From Runella aurantiaca (lineage in GTDB: Bacteria; Bacteroidota; Bacteroidia; Cytophagales; Spirosomataceae), in assembly GCF_003339505.1 (NCBI RefSeq), contig NZ_QPIW01000002.1, forward strand, positions 1-64,000: a DNA stretch of 64,000 nucleotides. The letters run 5' to 3'. Made by a program: the position numbers and the translations under genes. Shown in pieces: positions 24,546 through 32,713 of this stretch. The notes below the pieces were generated by a model. It was not told where the DNA came from and did no database searches. It saw only the letters and a program-made list of their open reading frames with translations. Each line of letters opens with the position of its first letter. Within the stretch, counting starts at the first letter, position 1.

Positions 24546-25280
24546 CTATGCTACGCCGCCATTCACACTCAATGTATGCCCGTTGACATATCCTGCTTCT
24601 TCGGAAGCCAAATAAAGATAGGCGTTGGCGATGTCTTCTGGCAGGCCCATGCGTTTTGCGGGGATTGCGGCCACGGTCTGATTGCGTACTTCTTCTGGAA
24701 TCAGGTCTGTCATGTCGGTTTTGATGAAACCTGGGGCCACGGCGTTGGCGGTAATGTTGTATTTTCCAAGCTCTTTGGCCCATGTTTTGACCATGCCGAT
24801 GATGGCGGCTTTGGTGGCTACGTAGTTGGTTTGACCAAAATTGCCCGTTTGCCCTACCACCGAAGAGGTACAGATGATGCGGCCGTATTTATTTTCAACC
24901 ATGTAAGGAACCACCGTTTTGGTGCAGTTAAAAACACCGTTGAGGTTGATGTCTATTACCTGCGCCCATTCTTGATACGACATTTTGAGCAAGGATTTGT
25001 CGCGGGTGATGCCCGCATTGTTGACCAAAATATCAATTTGACCGTACCTCTCAAAGATTTCGCGGGCGGCGGCTTCAATGGCGGGTACGTCGGTTACGCT
25101 GATTTTAGTAAATTCTGCCGAATAACCTTTGTCTCTGAGTTCTTGCGCGGTTTGTTCACCAGCGTCAAGCATATCCCAAATGATGACTTTGGCCCCTTCG
25201 CGAGTAAATATTTCGGCAGTAGCTTTGCCGATGCCGCGTGCACCGCCCGTAATGATAGCAACTTTGTTTTCTAAACGCAT
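24546..25280 (-). CDS. fabG: 3-oxoacyl-ACP / acetoacetyl-CoA reductase type SDR
   Basis: A 244-residue short-chain dehydrogenase with TGGARGIG (11-18), NNAG (87-90), S140, Y153 and K157. The C-terminal APGFIKTDMT and NGHTLSVNGG blocks are those of FabG/PhaB. It reduces 3-keto to 3-hydroxy thioesters with NADPH. FabG of fatty-acid synthesis normally neighbours acpP/fabF, absent here; the adjacent MaoC-type hydratase points to a role linking beta-oxidation or polyhydroxyalkanoate-type chemistry. The symbol follows family practice rather than proof of a fatty-acid role. Confidence 0.85.
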   Translation of the reverse strand: MRLENKVAIITGGARGIGKATAEIFTREGAKVIIWDMLDAGEQTAQELRDKGYSAEFTKISVTDVPAIEAAAREIFERYGQIDILVNNAGITRDKSLLKMSYQEWAQVIDINLNGVFNCTKTVVPYMVENKYGRIICTSSVVGQTGNFGQTNYVATKAAIIGMVKTWAKELGKYNITANAVAPGFIKTDMTDLIPEEVRNQTVAAIPAKRMGLPEDIANAYLYLASEEAGYVNGHTLSVNGGVA

Positions 25281-25385
25281 TTTAATTCGTTTTTAGGTTG
25301 ATTTTAAAGGGTTTGGAACACGGAGACCGAAACGAAGCATATTCATAAATACGTTCTCCATACTCCGTTTTCCAGTCTCCGATTT

Positions 25386-25841
25386 TCATTCAAACATAAG
25401 CGTAATCAATTCGGCTACGCAGGCGGGTTTTGTGCTCCCTTCTAGCTCAAAGGTGGCTTCTATCACCGATTTGACGCCGTTGGGCTGTTGGTCTTCTACC
25501 TCTTTAAGGATGGCGTGCATTCGTATTTGGATTCCTGTGGGGACGGGCGAGGTAAACCGCACTTTATTGGTTCCGTAATTAAGGCCCATTTTGACCGACT
25601 GTACTTGATACATTTCGTACATGAACTTCGGGGCCAGCGAGAGGGTCAAAAAACCGTGGGCAATGGTCGTTTTGAAAGGCGAAAGCTTCGCCAAATCTGT
25701 ATTTACGTGAATCCATTGATTGTCGCCCGTAGCTTTGGCAAAATCATTGACCATTTCTTGGGTAATGGTCACCCATTCGCTGCTTCCGAGCGACTGCCCA
25801 ATGTGGGCGCGGAAAGCAGCAAGCGTATCAAACGTAATCAT
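25386..25841 (-). CDS. MaoC-family (R)-specific enoyl-CoA hydratase
   Basis: A 151-residue hot-dog-fold hydratase. The catalytic Asp-His pair is D40 and H45 in DNQWIH, followed by IAHGFLTLSL, the hydratase-2 motif. It adds water to trans-2-enoyl-CoA to give the (R)-3-hydroxy product, the substrate type used by the reductase gene 105 bases downstream. The open frame extends 45 codons further upstream, but that stretch runs through the palindrome at 25866-25894 and looks non-coding, so the ATG at 25841 is preferred. Confidence 0.88.
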   Translation of the reverse strand: MITFDTLAAFRAHIGQSLGSSEWVTITQEMVNDFAKATGDNQWIHVNTDLAKLSPFKTTIAHGFLTLSLAPKFMYEMYQVQSVKMGLNYGTNKVRFTSPVPTGIQIRMHAILKEVEDQQPNGVKSVIEATFELEGSTKPACVAELITLMFE

Positions 25842-25865
25842 AAGAAAGAGGTTTAGGATGGTAGG

Positions 25866-25894
25866 GTAGGGGTAGGCTTTACGTCTGCCCCTAC
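25866..25894. repeat. Palindromic element, 12-base stem with 5-base loop
   Basis: GTAGGGGTAGGC (25866-25877) and GTCTGCCCCTAC (25883-25894) pair over 12 positions in RNA, two of them as G-U wobbles, around TTTAC. The type GTAGGGGCAGAC...GTCTGCCCCTAC is reminiscent of dispersed intergenic palindromes in many bacteria. It lies 2 bases upstream of the M28 peptidase stop codon (25897) on the peptidase's 3' side, between peptidase and hydratase genes, and could act as a transcription attenuator for the leftward transcript. Confidence 0.55.
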
Positions 25895-25896
25895 GA

Positions 25897-27498
25897 TTAT
25901 GGTTTATTGCTGTCGACCTTGATGCGCTCTTCGCGGTTGGATAATTCCCAAGCCGTATGAAAAACCAATTGTACAATCTTGGACTGCTTGTCGAACATAA
26001 TCTTTTCTACGTCGTCGCCGGGACGGTGATAATCTTCGTGGACGCCCGTAAAATAGAAGATAACTGGCACTTTGTTTTTGGCAAAATTATAGTGGTCAGA
26101 GCGGTAGTAAAACCGGTTGGGGTCGCTCGGATTGTTGAATGTATAATCTAAGTCAAAATTGACCGACTTCTTGTTGGCTTCCTCACTGATGGCGTGTAAC
26201 TCAGACGAAAGCTTATCTGAGCCGATGAGGTACACATAATTGGGGTTGGATTTATGCGCGTTGTCTACGCGGCCAATCATGTCAATGTTAAGATCACAAA
26301 CGGTATTTGCCAACGGAATGACAGGATTGGAGGTGTAATATTCCGAACCCCAAAGCCCTTTTTCTTCGCCCGTTACAGTCATAAAAACAATGCTGCGGCG
26401 CGGGCCGTGCCCTTCGGCTTTGGCTTTGGCAAAGGCTTCGGCCAATTCAAGAATGGAGACCGTGCCTGAGCCGTCATCATCGGCACCGTTGTTGATTTGG
26501 CCGTCGGCCGAGATGCCAATGTGGTCTAGGTGGGCGGTAATCATAATCACCTCGTCTTTTTTGTCGGTTCCTTCCAAAAAGCCCAGCACGTTTTCGGTCA
26601 TAACGATATTTTCTTTTCGCTCGGCTTTGACCCGTACGCTGCGCTCGGGCAGGCTGCCCGCCAAACTTTGGCCTTTGCTGCTGATGGTGTTTTCGATTTT
26701 TGCCAATTTTTTGGCTTTGATGTCCAATAAATCGAGTGCCATGGCGCGCGAAATGGTAAAAGCGGCGTTACCTGTGGTTTTTTCGGTGTAAGGCTTCATC
26801 GAAAGTCGGTTGAAACGCTGATTCATGACGCCGCGCTTGGTTACTTCTTTGGTAAAATCATCACCCGTCAAATTTGACACAATCAGCACATATTTTGCGC
26901 CTTTGCTCGTGGCAAGACTGACTTTACGTTGCCACGACATTGCGTCACTGCTCCATTTGGAGGGTTTTTCGTCGCCCGAAATCAGGTAATTGCCCTTTTT
27001 GTTTTTGGGTTCTCCTTCAAGGATAAGTACGGCTTTGCCCGTTACATCAAGGCTTTTATAGTCATCATATTTGTCGGATTCGATACCGTAGCCCGCAAAA
27101 ACCACGGGGACTTTTTCTTCGGAAAGCACATTGAGTAGCCCGCTCAAATAAAAATCTTGCTGGAATTCGTATTGCTCTTTTTCGGTTGCTAGATAAACTT
27201 CGCCCCAACTTTTTTGGTATAATCCATAGGGTTGGAAATAGGATTTTGAACCGTCTTTATCGGTAACAATAGGTCGTAAACCAATGGATTTGAAGAAGTT
27301 GGCTACGTAGGCGGCGGCCTTTTTTTGGCCAGGAGAGCCAGTGTCTCGGCCTTCGAGGCTATCGTGAGCAATAACGCGCAGGTGGCGTTCGAGGTCTTTG
27401 GGCGTGATGCTCTGGGCGTATTGGACAGACACGTCCTGCGCGTAAGACGCTACAGAAACGAATATGGCAAGCAAAAAAGGAATTTGGATTTTGTTCAT
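25897..27498 (-). CDS. Secreted M28-family metallopeptidase
   Basis: A 533-residue zinc aminopeptidase-type enzyme with a signal peptide at 1-20 (SVASYAQ). A protease-associated-like insert spans about 125-235. The M28 metal site is complete: H323 and D325 (TAHLDHIG), D341 (GADDDGSGT), E378/E379 (TGEEKGLWGSE), D406 (NIDMIGR) and H491 (DYHRPGDD). It probably digests peptides in the periplasm or outside. Downstream of the rhomboid gene by 31 bases, it may be co-transcribed with it. The exact substrate and aminopeptidase or carboxypeptidase mode cannot be told. Confidence 0.93.
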   Translation of the reverse strand: MNKIQIPFLLAIFVSVASYAQDVSVQYAQSITPKDLERHLRVIAHDSLEGRDTGSPGQKKAAAYVANFFKSIGLRPIVTDKDGSKSYFQPYGLYQKSWGEVYLATEKEQYEFQQDFYLSGLLNVLSEEKVPVVFAGYGIESDKYDDYKSLDVTGKAVLILEGEPKNKKGNYLISGDEKPSKWSSDAMSWQRKVSLATSKGAKYVLIVSNLTGDDFTKEVTKRGVMNQRFNRLSMKPYTEKTTGNAAFTISRAMALDLLDIKAKKLAKIENTISSKGQSLAGSLPERSVRVKAERKENIVMTENVLGFLEGTDKKDEVIMITAHLDHIGISADGQINNGADDDGSGTVSILELAEAFAKAKAEGHGPRRSIVFMTVTGEEKGLWGSEYYTSNPVIPLANTVCDLNIDMIGRVDNAHKSNPNYVYLIGSDKLSSELHAISEEANKKSVNFDLDYTFNNPSDPNRFYYRSDHYNFAKNKVPVIFYFTGVHEDYHRPGDDVEKIMFDKQSKIVQLVFHTAWELSNREERIKVDSNKP

Positions 27499-27529
27499 GA
27501 TGAAAAAAGATAATAGCTAAGTAAAAAGC

Positions 27530-28150
27530 CTAGAACAGACGCCAAGTACTTATCTGTTCAAAAAAATTGGGTACAGCGGCGGGGAAGAGCAACGCCATAA
27601 AAAGAATACCGAAGATGGCTCCGTATAAGTGGGCATCGTGGTTGACTCGGCCGCCCATTTTTCGTGATTCGTAGAAGGAATAAACCATGTAAAGAGCACC
27701 AAATAAAAAGCCAGGAATACAAATGGCAAAGTATAAACAGACTTTTTGGAGCGGAGCTAATAAAATAAACGCAAACAGCAATGCAGATACGCCACCCGAC
27801 GCACCGAGGGAGTTGTAGCGACTGTTTTTACGTTGCTTAATAAAGGTAGGAATATCTGATACAACAATGCCCAAAATATACAGCGCGAGGTAATAAAAAG
27901 TGCCGTTTGGGCCAAAGATACCTCCTAAAAACATTTCCATGGCTTCCCCAAAGAAATACAAACTAAACATGTTGAAAATCAGGTGGCCAAAGTCGGCATG
28001 GACAAAGCCAGAAGTAACAAAACGATAGTACTCATTGTGGGCAGAAACCCGAACGGGGTTCAGTAAGCACTTGTCGAGGAAAGAAGGGTTTTGGAAGCCG
28101 TACCAACTAATACCGACGGTAATGATGATAAGAATGAGGGTAATAGACAT
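27530..28150 (-). CDS. Rhomboid-family intramembrane serine protease
   Basis: A 206-residue membrane protein with about six hydrophobic segments. The catalytic dyad is S118 in GASGGVSA and H174 in HDAHLYGAIFG. The family signature HADFGHLIFNM (51-61) provides the oxyanion-side His and Asn. Rhomboids cleave transmembrane substrates within the bilayer. No substrate is suggested by the neighbours. Confidence 0.93.
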   Translation of the reverse strand: MSITLILIIITVGISWYGFQNPSFLDKCLLNPVRVSAHNEYYRFVTSGFVHADFGHLIFNMFSLYFFGEAMEMFLGGIFGPNGTFYYLALYILGIVVSDIPTFIKQRKNSRYNSLGASGGVSALLFAFILLAPLQKVCLYFAICIPGFLFGALYMVYSFYESRKMGGRVNHDAHLYGAIFGILFMALLFPAAVPNFFEQISTWRLF

Positions 28151-28177
28151 CGTTTGGAGAATATGGTTGCTGATTTG

Positions 28178-28214
28178 AACGCAAATTAGTATTCAAACGC
28201 AAACATAACGCATA
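28178..28214. promoter_or_regulatory. Direct repeats AACGCAAA upstream of rhomboid gene
   Basis: AACGCAAA occurs at 28178-28185 and 28196-28203, 18 bases apart, and AACGCATA at 28207-28214. Read on the gene strand these give TTTGCGTT repeats. They may be promoter parts (TTTG elements) or regulator sites; nothing decides between these. Confidence 0.25.
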
Positions 28215-28263
28215 AACTTGCAAACTACTATGAACAAAGGGTCAAGAAGAAGTCGAGAGACTG

Positions 28264-28905
28264 CTATTTGCGACGTCCCCAAAGATTCACTCTGCTCTCG
28301 TTGCCGTTGAGTAGACGAACAATATTTTTTTGGTGGGTAATGACCACAACCGCAAACAATAAAAAGCCAAAAACAATCAATAAGGTGCTAGCTTTCCCAA
28401 AAATACCCAAGACCAACATCATCGGAAATGCAAACGCGGCTATGATAGAACTGAGTGATACATAGTGAGATACCAACAATACCAATACAAAAATAACAAT
28501 GCAGACCGAAGCAACGAGCGGGTCAATGGCCAAAATCATCCCCAATGAAGTAGCGACTCCTTTGCCGCCCTTAAAACGCACAAAAATGGGGTAGAGATGC
28601 CCCAAAACGGCCGCAAAACCCAATATTAATTTGAAGGTGGGAACTTGGTTTGGCTGGATAACTTCCAGAAAAAACAGAATACTGGCCAGCTTGGTGGCCG
28701 TCCAGCCTTTCAATACATCTATCAACAGTACAATTGTACCCGCACGTTTGCCCAATACCCGGAAAGTATTCGTTGCCCCCGCATTTCCGCTCCCAAATTT
28801 CCGAACATCAATCCCAAAATACGCTTCACCGTACCAAATGGCAGAAGGGATAGACCCCAACAGGTAAGCAGTAATAATGGCAGAACAAATGTGCCAAATA
28901 TTCAT
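28264..28905 (-). CDS. plsY: Glycerol-3-phosphate acyltransferase, acyl-phosphate dependent
   Basis: A 213-residue integral membrane enzyme that transfers an acyl group from acyl-phosphate to glycerol-3-phosphate, the first step of phospholipid synthesis. The three cytoplasmic PlsY motifs are visible: GSIPSAIWYG near the N-terminus, GSGNAGATNTFRVLGKRAG in the first loop and HLYPIFVRFKGGKGVATSLG in the second. Five or so hydrophobic segments match the family. It is divergent from the SDR gene at 29038. Confidence 0.95.
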   Translation of the reverse strand: MNIWHICSAIITAYLLGSIPSAIWYGEAYFGIDVRKFGSGNAGATNTFRVLGKRAGTIVLLIDVLKGWTATKLASILFFLEVIQPNQVPTFKLILGFAAVLGHLYPIFVRFKGGKGVATSLGMILAIDPLVASVCIVIFVLVLLVSHYVSLSSIIAAFAFPMMLVLGIFGKASTLLIVFGFLLFAVVVITHQKNIVRLLNGNESRVNLWGRRK

Positions 28906-29037
28906 TGACGAAGTGTAAGTTTTTTAAGGTTATAAAAAGAACAATATTAAGTTAAAAATACCTTTTTCTTACAAAAAAGCCAACAAAAGTAAAACATTAT
29001 CTTAACCTTTGCTTAACGAAAATGATATTTTTTTAAG

Positions 29038-29748
29038 ATGAACCCTCTTGTGATTATCAGTAGTGGAACCAAAGGAATTGGCAAAGCTACCGTAGAACGA
29101 TTTATGGCTGGTGGTTTCGACGTGGTCACCTGTGCCCGTACCGAGTCGGACTTGTTGGAACTTCAACGGTCCCTTCAGGCGAAATATCCGTCGGCAAAGC
29201 TGTTTGTGAAAGCAGTGAATATGGCCGTCAAAGCCGAAGTAGAAGCGTTTGTGACATTCATTGCGGCGCTCAATCGCCCCGTTGATATAATTGTTAACAA
29301 TGCGGGGCTTTTTGTGCCCGGCCAAATCCACGAAGCACCCGAAGGAACCTTAGAGCAAATGATGGAAATCAACCTGTATAGTGCTCATTATCTGACGGGA
29401 GGGCTGGTAGAAGGGATGAAAGAGCGCAAAAAAGGCCATATTTTTACGCTGTGCTCAACGGCGAGCATCACGGCTTACCCCAACGGAGGGGCGTATTGCG
29501 TTGCCAAATTTGCCCTTTACGGTTTTACCAAAGTACTGAGGGAGGAACTCAAAACCAAAGGGATTCGAGTGACGGCTATTTTGCCAGGGGCCACGTTTAC
29601 TTCAAGTTGGGAAGGAGTAGAATTGCCGCCCGAACGGTTTATAAAGGCAGAAGATATTGCGGAAGCAATTTGGTCGGCGTATCATCTTTCGGCGGGAGCG
29701 GTGGTAGAAGAAATTTTGATACGTCCGCAGTTGGGAGATATTGTTTAA
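29038..29748 (+). CDS. Short-chain dehydrogenase/reductase, substrate unknown
   Basis: A 236-residue SDR with the cofactor motif SSGTKGIG (8-15), NNAG (87-90) and catalytic S140, Y153 and K157 (YCVAK). The TCART segment after the second strand suggests NADP(H). The sequence resembles Bacteroidota reductases often annotated as sepiapterin- or YdfG-like, but I cannot name a substrate. It stands alone between the divergent plsY gene and the ROK kinase gene 85 bases downstream. Confidence 0.88.
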   Translation: MNPLVIISSGTKGIGKATVERFMAGGFDVVTCARTESDLLELQRSLQAKYPSAKLFVKAVNMAVKAEVEAFVTFIAALNRPVDIIVNNAGLFVPGQIHEAPEGTLEQMMEINLYSAHYLTGGLVEGMKERKKGHIFTLCSTASITAYPNGGAYCVAKFALYGFTKVLREELKTKGIRVTAILPGATFTSSWEGVELPPERFIKAEDIAEAIWSAYHLSAGAVVEEILIRPQLGDIV

Positions 29749-29833
29749 GTTTAGGATTTTTGCGCGTTAAATCAGTACTTTGCACCTAGCCTTGTACTAT
29801 TAACCACTAACTGATAACGATTTATATTTTCAA

Positions 29834-30742
29834 ATGGAACAATATTTGGGTATTGACGTGGGCGGAACCAACGTCAAAATGGGTGTCGTGGACACAGAAA
29901 GCGGTCGAATTTCAAATTTTTATAGCCACGATACTACCAGTTGGCGCCAGTCGGGACACTTTGAGGAACGCCTCGGTGATGCAATTGCGATTCAGTTGCA
30001 CGAATATCCAAACGTAAAGAAAGTAGGCATCGGATTGCCAGGAATGATTAACCGAAATCGGACCGTTCCGTTGGAAATTACGGCTATTCCCGAAATTGAT
30101 AACGTTCCGTTGGTGGAATATCTGTCAAAACGATTTGCAGGTGTACAGTTTTTCCTTGAGAATGACGCCAACGCGGCGGCTTTGGGAGAATTTTACTTTG
30201 CCGAAGAAAAAATCAACGAAAATTATATATTCATCACCCTTGGTACGGGCGTAGGTGGTGCCGCGATTATCAACCGTAAAGTGTTTGTGGGGGGGGATGG
30301 AAATGCCATGGAGCCGGGGCATATTCCCTCGCGCAACGGAAAGGTACTCGAACGCAACATTGGCAAGAAAGAGTTATTGGATTTAGCCAATGAAATGCGT
30401 CGGACGTATACTGGTGAGACTCAACTACCCGATGATGGGACCATTTCTACCACGGGCTTAGTGGCCGCTGCCGCCGAAGGCGACGAATTGGCGCTTCAAA
30501 TCTGGACCGCCGTAGGAGAGATGCTAGGTGACGGGTTGGTGTCTATGATTCGGATTTTGGACATTAAGCTGATTCTTATCGGTGGTGGTTTGTCGGCGTC
30601 GTTTGATTATATCATTCCTGCCGTGACCAAACAACTCAACTATTGGTTGACACCGTATTACCTGAAAGACCTCGAAATCAAACGCGCCACTTTGGGCAAT
30701 GATGCTGGCTTGCTTGGGGCGGCTTCGTTGTGTTTTGACTAG
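29834..30742 (+). CDS. ROK-family sugar kinase lacking the usual zinc-binding cysteines
   Basis: A 302-residue kinase of the ROK group. It has the phosphate motif GIDVGGTNVKMGVVD (6-20), GLPGMINR, LENDANAAALGEF with catalytic base D111, and LGTGVGG (136-142). Typical ROK enzymes follow the GH motif with a C-x-C-G-x-x-G-C zinc site; here GHIPSRNGKVLERNIGKKE (162-180) has no cysteines and is shorter. Likely glucokinase or another hexose kinase. It precedes GH130 and DUF1080 genes, so its substrate may be a sugar released by them, but a strong hairpin separates it from them. Confidence 0.85.
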   Translation: MEQYLGIDVGGTNVKMGVVDTESGRISNFYSHDTTSWRQSGHFEERLGDAIAIQLHEYPNVKKVGIGLPGMINRNRTVPLEITAIPEIDNVPLVEYLSKRFAGVQFFLENDANAAALGEFYFAEEKINENYIFITLGTGVGGAAIINRKVFVGGDGNAMEPGHIPSRNGKVLERNIGKKELLDLANEMRRTYTGETQLPDDGTISTTGLVAAAAEGDELALQIWTAVGEMLGDGLVSMIRILDIKLILIGGGLSASFDYIIPAVTKQLNYWLTPYYLKDLEIKRATLGNDAGLLGAASLCFD

Positions 30743-30759
30743 ATAAATAAATAAACATA

Positions 30760-30805
30760 AAGAAAGGGTTAAGAGGTTGTTTATCAATACTTTTAACCCT
30801 TTCTT
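30760..30805 (+). terminator. Hairpin after ROK kinase gene
   Basis: AAGAAAGGGTTAA (30760-30772) pairs perfectly with TTAACCCTTTCTT (30793-30805) over 13 bases, with a 20-base loop. The right arm is T-rich and is followed by GTTTGTG. It lies 18 bases after the kinase stop and 27 before the GH130 start. Confidence 0.65.
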
Positions 30806-30831
30806 GTTTGTGTTCCAATCTTCTGTAATTT

Positions 30832-31947
30832 ATGAAAAAAATCCTGCTACTTCTGCTTGTTTCTCCCCTTGTTTTTGCCCAAAAAACACAATCTTGGATG
30901 TTGGGGCCGTTCCAAAAAATGGACGCCGCCAATCCGATTTTAGAGGCCAAGGCCAACACAACCTTTGCGTGCCCTGTGCGAGGAGAAACCGTTCGTTGGG
31001 AAGAAAAAGATGTGTTTAATCCCGCCGTAGTGGTTCGTAATGGCAAAGTATACATGATTTATCGGGCCGAAGATAAAGTGGGCAAATATGCGGGTACTTC
31101 TCGTCTAGGATTGGCCGTTAGTAGCGATGGGGTTCATTTTAAAAGAATGCCTGAGCCAGTGTTTTATCCCGACAATGATTTTATGAAAAAATACGAGTGG
31201 GAAGGCGGCTGCGAAGACCCGCGCATTGTAGAGACCGAAGACGGGCGCTACGTAATGACGTATACTTCCTACGACGGCGACAAGGCGCGCCTGTGTGTGG
31301 CAAGCTCGCAGGATTTGGTCAAGTGGCAAAAACACGGTTTGGCATTTAATAATTTTATCAAAGGAAACCGTGATTTTTGGTCAAAGTCGGGTGCAATTGT
31401 GTGTAAAAAAGTGGGAGATAGGTTTATTGCCACCAAAATCAACGGGAAATATTGGATGTACTGGGGCGACCAAGCGCAGCTTTATGTGGCCACTTCCGAT
31501 GATTTAATCAATTGGTATCCAAGCACTAAACCCAAAGATGCTGCGTATCAGCCCCAAAATGTGTCGGATGTGAACTGCGTGGCGGTGGCATCAACGCGCC
31601 CCGGAAAACATGATTCACGTTTGCTGGAGTCGGGGCCGCCTGCTTTTTTGACAAAAAAAGGAATTGTGTTGATTTACAACGGCATGAATTACGCCCAAAC
31701 GGGCGACCCTACCCTGCCCGAAGGCGCTTATGCGGCGGGTCAGTTTTTATTTGATGCTGAAAACCCTGCACAGTTGAATGACCGTTCTGAAAATTATTTT
31801 ATCAAACCCGACCGCCCTTATGAAACTACGGGTCAAATCAATCAGGTGTGTTTTGTGGAAGGGCTGGCGTCGTATAAAGGCAAGTGGTTTTTGTACTACG
31901 GAACGGCAGATTCTAAAATTGCGGTAGCCGTAGCTCGTCAAAAATGA
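30832..31947 (+). CDS. Glycoside hydrolase/phosphorylase family 130 enzyme, secreted
   Basis: A 371-residue five-bladed propeller enzyme with a signal peptide at 1-16 (LVFAQ). Family marks are DVFNPAVVVRNGKVYMIYRAED, the block EGGCEDPRIVETEDGRYVMTYT (cores DVFNPAVV and CEDPRIVETEDG) and a C-terminal YKGKWFLYYGTADSKIAVA (core WFLYYGTADS). GH130 members act on beta-mannosides, some by phosphorolysis and some by hydrolysis. A secreted protein is more likely a hydrolase because periplasmic phosphate use is unusual, but the subgroup cannot be fixed by eye. Its stop codon overlaps an in-frame ATG of the DUF1080 gene region, indicating coupling. Confidence 0.85.
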   Translation: MKKILLLLLVSPLVFAQKTQSWMLGPFQKMDAANPILEAKANTTFACPVRGETVRWEEKDVFNPAVVVRNGKVYMIYRAEDKVGKYAGTSRLGLAVSSDGVHFKRMPEPVFYPDNDFMKKYEWEGGCEDPRIVETEDGRYVMTYTSYDGDKARLCVASSQDLVKWQKHGLAFNNFIKGNRDFWSKSGAIVCKKVGDRFIATKINGKYWMYWGDQAQLYVATSDDLINWYPSTKPKDAAYQPQNVSDVNCVAVASTRPGKHDSRLLESGPPAFLTKKGIVLIYNGMNYAQTGDPTLPEGAYAAGQFLFDAENPAQLNDRSENYFIKPDRPYETTGQINQVCFVEGLASYKGKWFLYYGTADSKIAVAVARQK

Positions 31948-31997
31948 GTAAATTAGACGAATGTATTCCCTTTTTCAATAAAACTAAAATCAATCAA

Positions 31998-32693
31998 ATG
32001 CACATGAAAAGTCTTCGCATTTTAATGAGTGCCTTTTTAGTTGGCGCGGTTACTTTTTCTTACGCTTCCAAACCTGGACCTTGGAAAAATCTATTTGACG
32101 GAAAAACCACGGCTGGTTGGCACAGTTATGGCAAAACGGGCGTGAGCGGCTGGATGGTGATGGGCGGTTCATTGATGACCCACGGAAAATCAGGCGACCT
32201 CGTAACCGATGCTGAATTTGAAAGCTTTGAAATGGAGTTTGAATTTAAAGTAAAACCCAAAGGCAACAGCGGTGTGATGTATAAAGTAATCGAAGACCCC
32301 GCGCACCCGCCGTATTATTCAGGGCCTGAGTATCAGGTGATTGACGATGAAGGCTACCCGCCGTTTAACGACAATGGTAAAATGGTGAAAATCAATGACA
32401 AACAAAAAACGGGCGCTAACTACGACATGCAGGCCCCGAGCAAGTTTGTGAGCAAGCCCGCTGGCGAGTGGAATAAAGGAAAAATTGTGGTCAATGGCAA
32501 TCACGTAGAGCATTGGCTCAATGGCGTGAAAGTGGTGGAATACGAGTACGGCGGTGCCGAATGGAAAGCGCAATTGGCCAAAAGTAAATTCACAAAATGG
32601 ACCTATGCTACGCCCCGTGCCAAAGGAAAAATCGCGCTTCAGGACCACGGTGATGAGTCTTGGTACAAAAATGTAAGAATCAGAACGTTATAG
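31998..32693 (+). CDS. DUF1080 (3-keto-disaccharide hydrolase family) secreted protein
   Basis: A 231-residue beta-sandwich protein. The signal peptide follows two close starts (ATG at 31998 and 32004) and ends near SYASK. The body has the PF06439 pattern: WKNLFDGKTTAGWHSYG, GDLVTDAEFESFEMEFEFKV (core FESFEMEFEFKV), GNSGVMYKV, GPEYQVIDDEG, GEWNKGKIVVNGNHVEHWLNG and the closing GKIALQDHGDESWYKNVRIR (core ALQDHGDESWYKNVRIR). An earlier in-frame ATG at 31944 overlaps the GH130 stop (ATGA) but would place polar residues before the signal. The family is named for cleavage of 3-keto-glycosides; the reaction of this member is inference. Related domains are repeated twice in the large protein at 42159-45581. 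Confidence 0.87.
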   Translation: MHMKSLRILMSAFLVGAVTFSYASKPGPWKNLFDGKTTAGWHSYGKTGVSGWMVMGGSLMTHGKSGDLVTDAEFESFEMEFEFKVKPKGNSGVMYKVIEDPAHPPYYSGPEYQVIDDEGYPPFNDNGKMVKINDKQKTGANYDMQAPSKFVSKPAGEWNKGKIVVNGNHVEHWLNGVKVVEYEYGGAEWKAQLAKSKFTKWTYATPRAKGKIALQDHGDESWYKNVRIRTL

Positions 32694-32713
32694 TAAAGCC
32701 TAACATCCAAACA

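Noticed and set aside
24576-25274. 232-codon open frame on the plus strand opposite the SDR reductase gene
   Set aside because: It lies fully antisense to a gene with a complete SDR motif set and has no recognisable domain.
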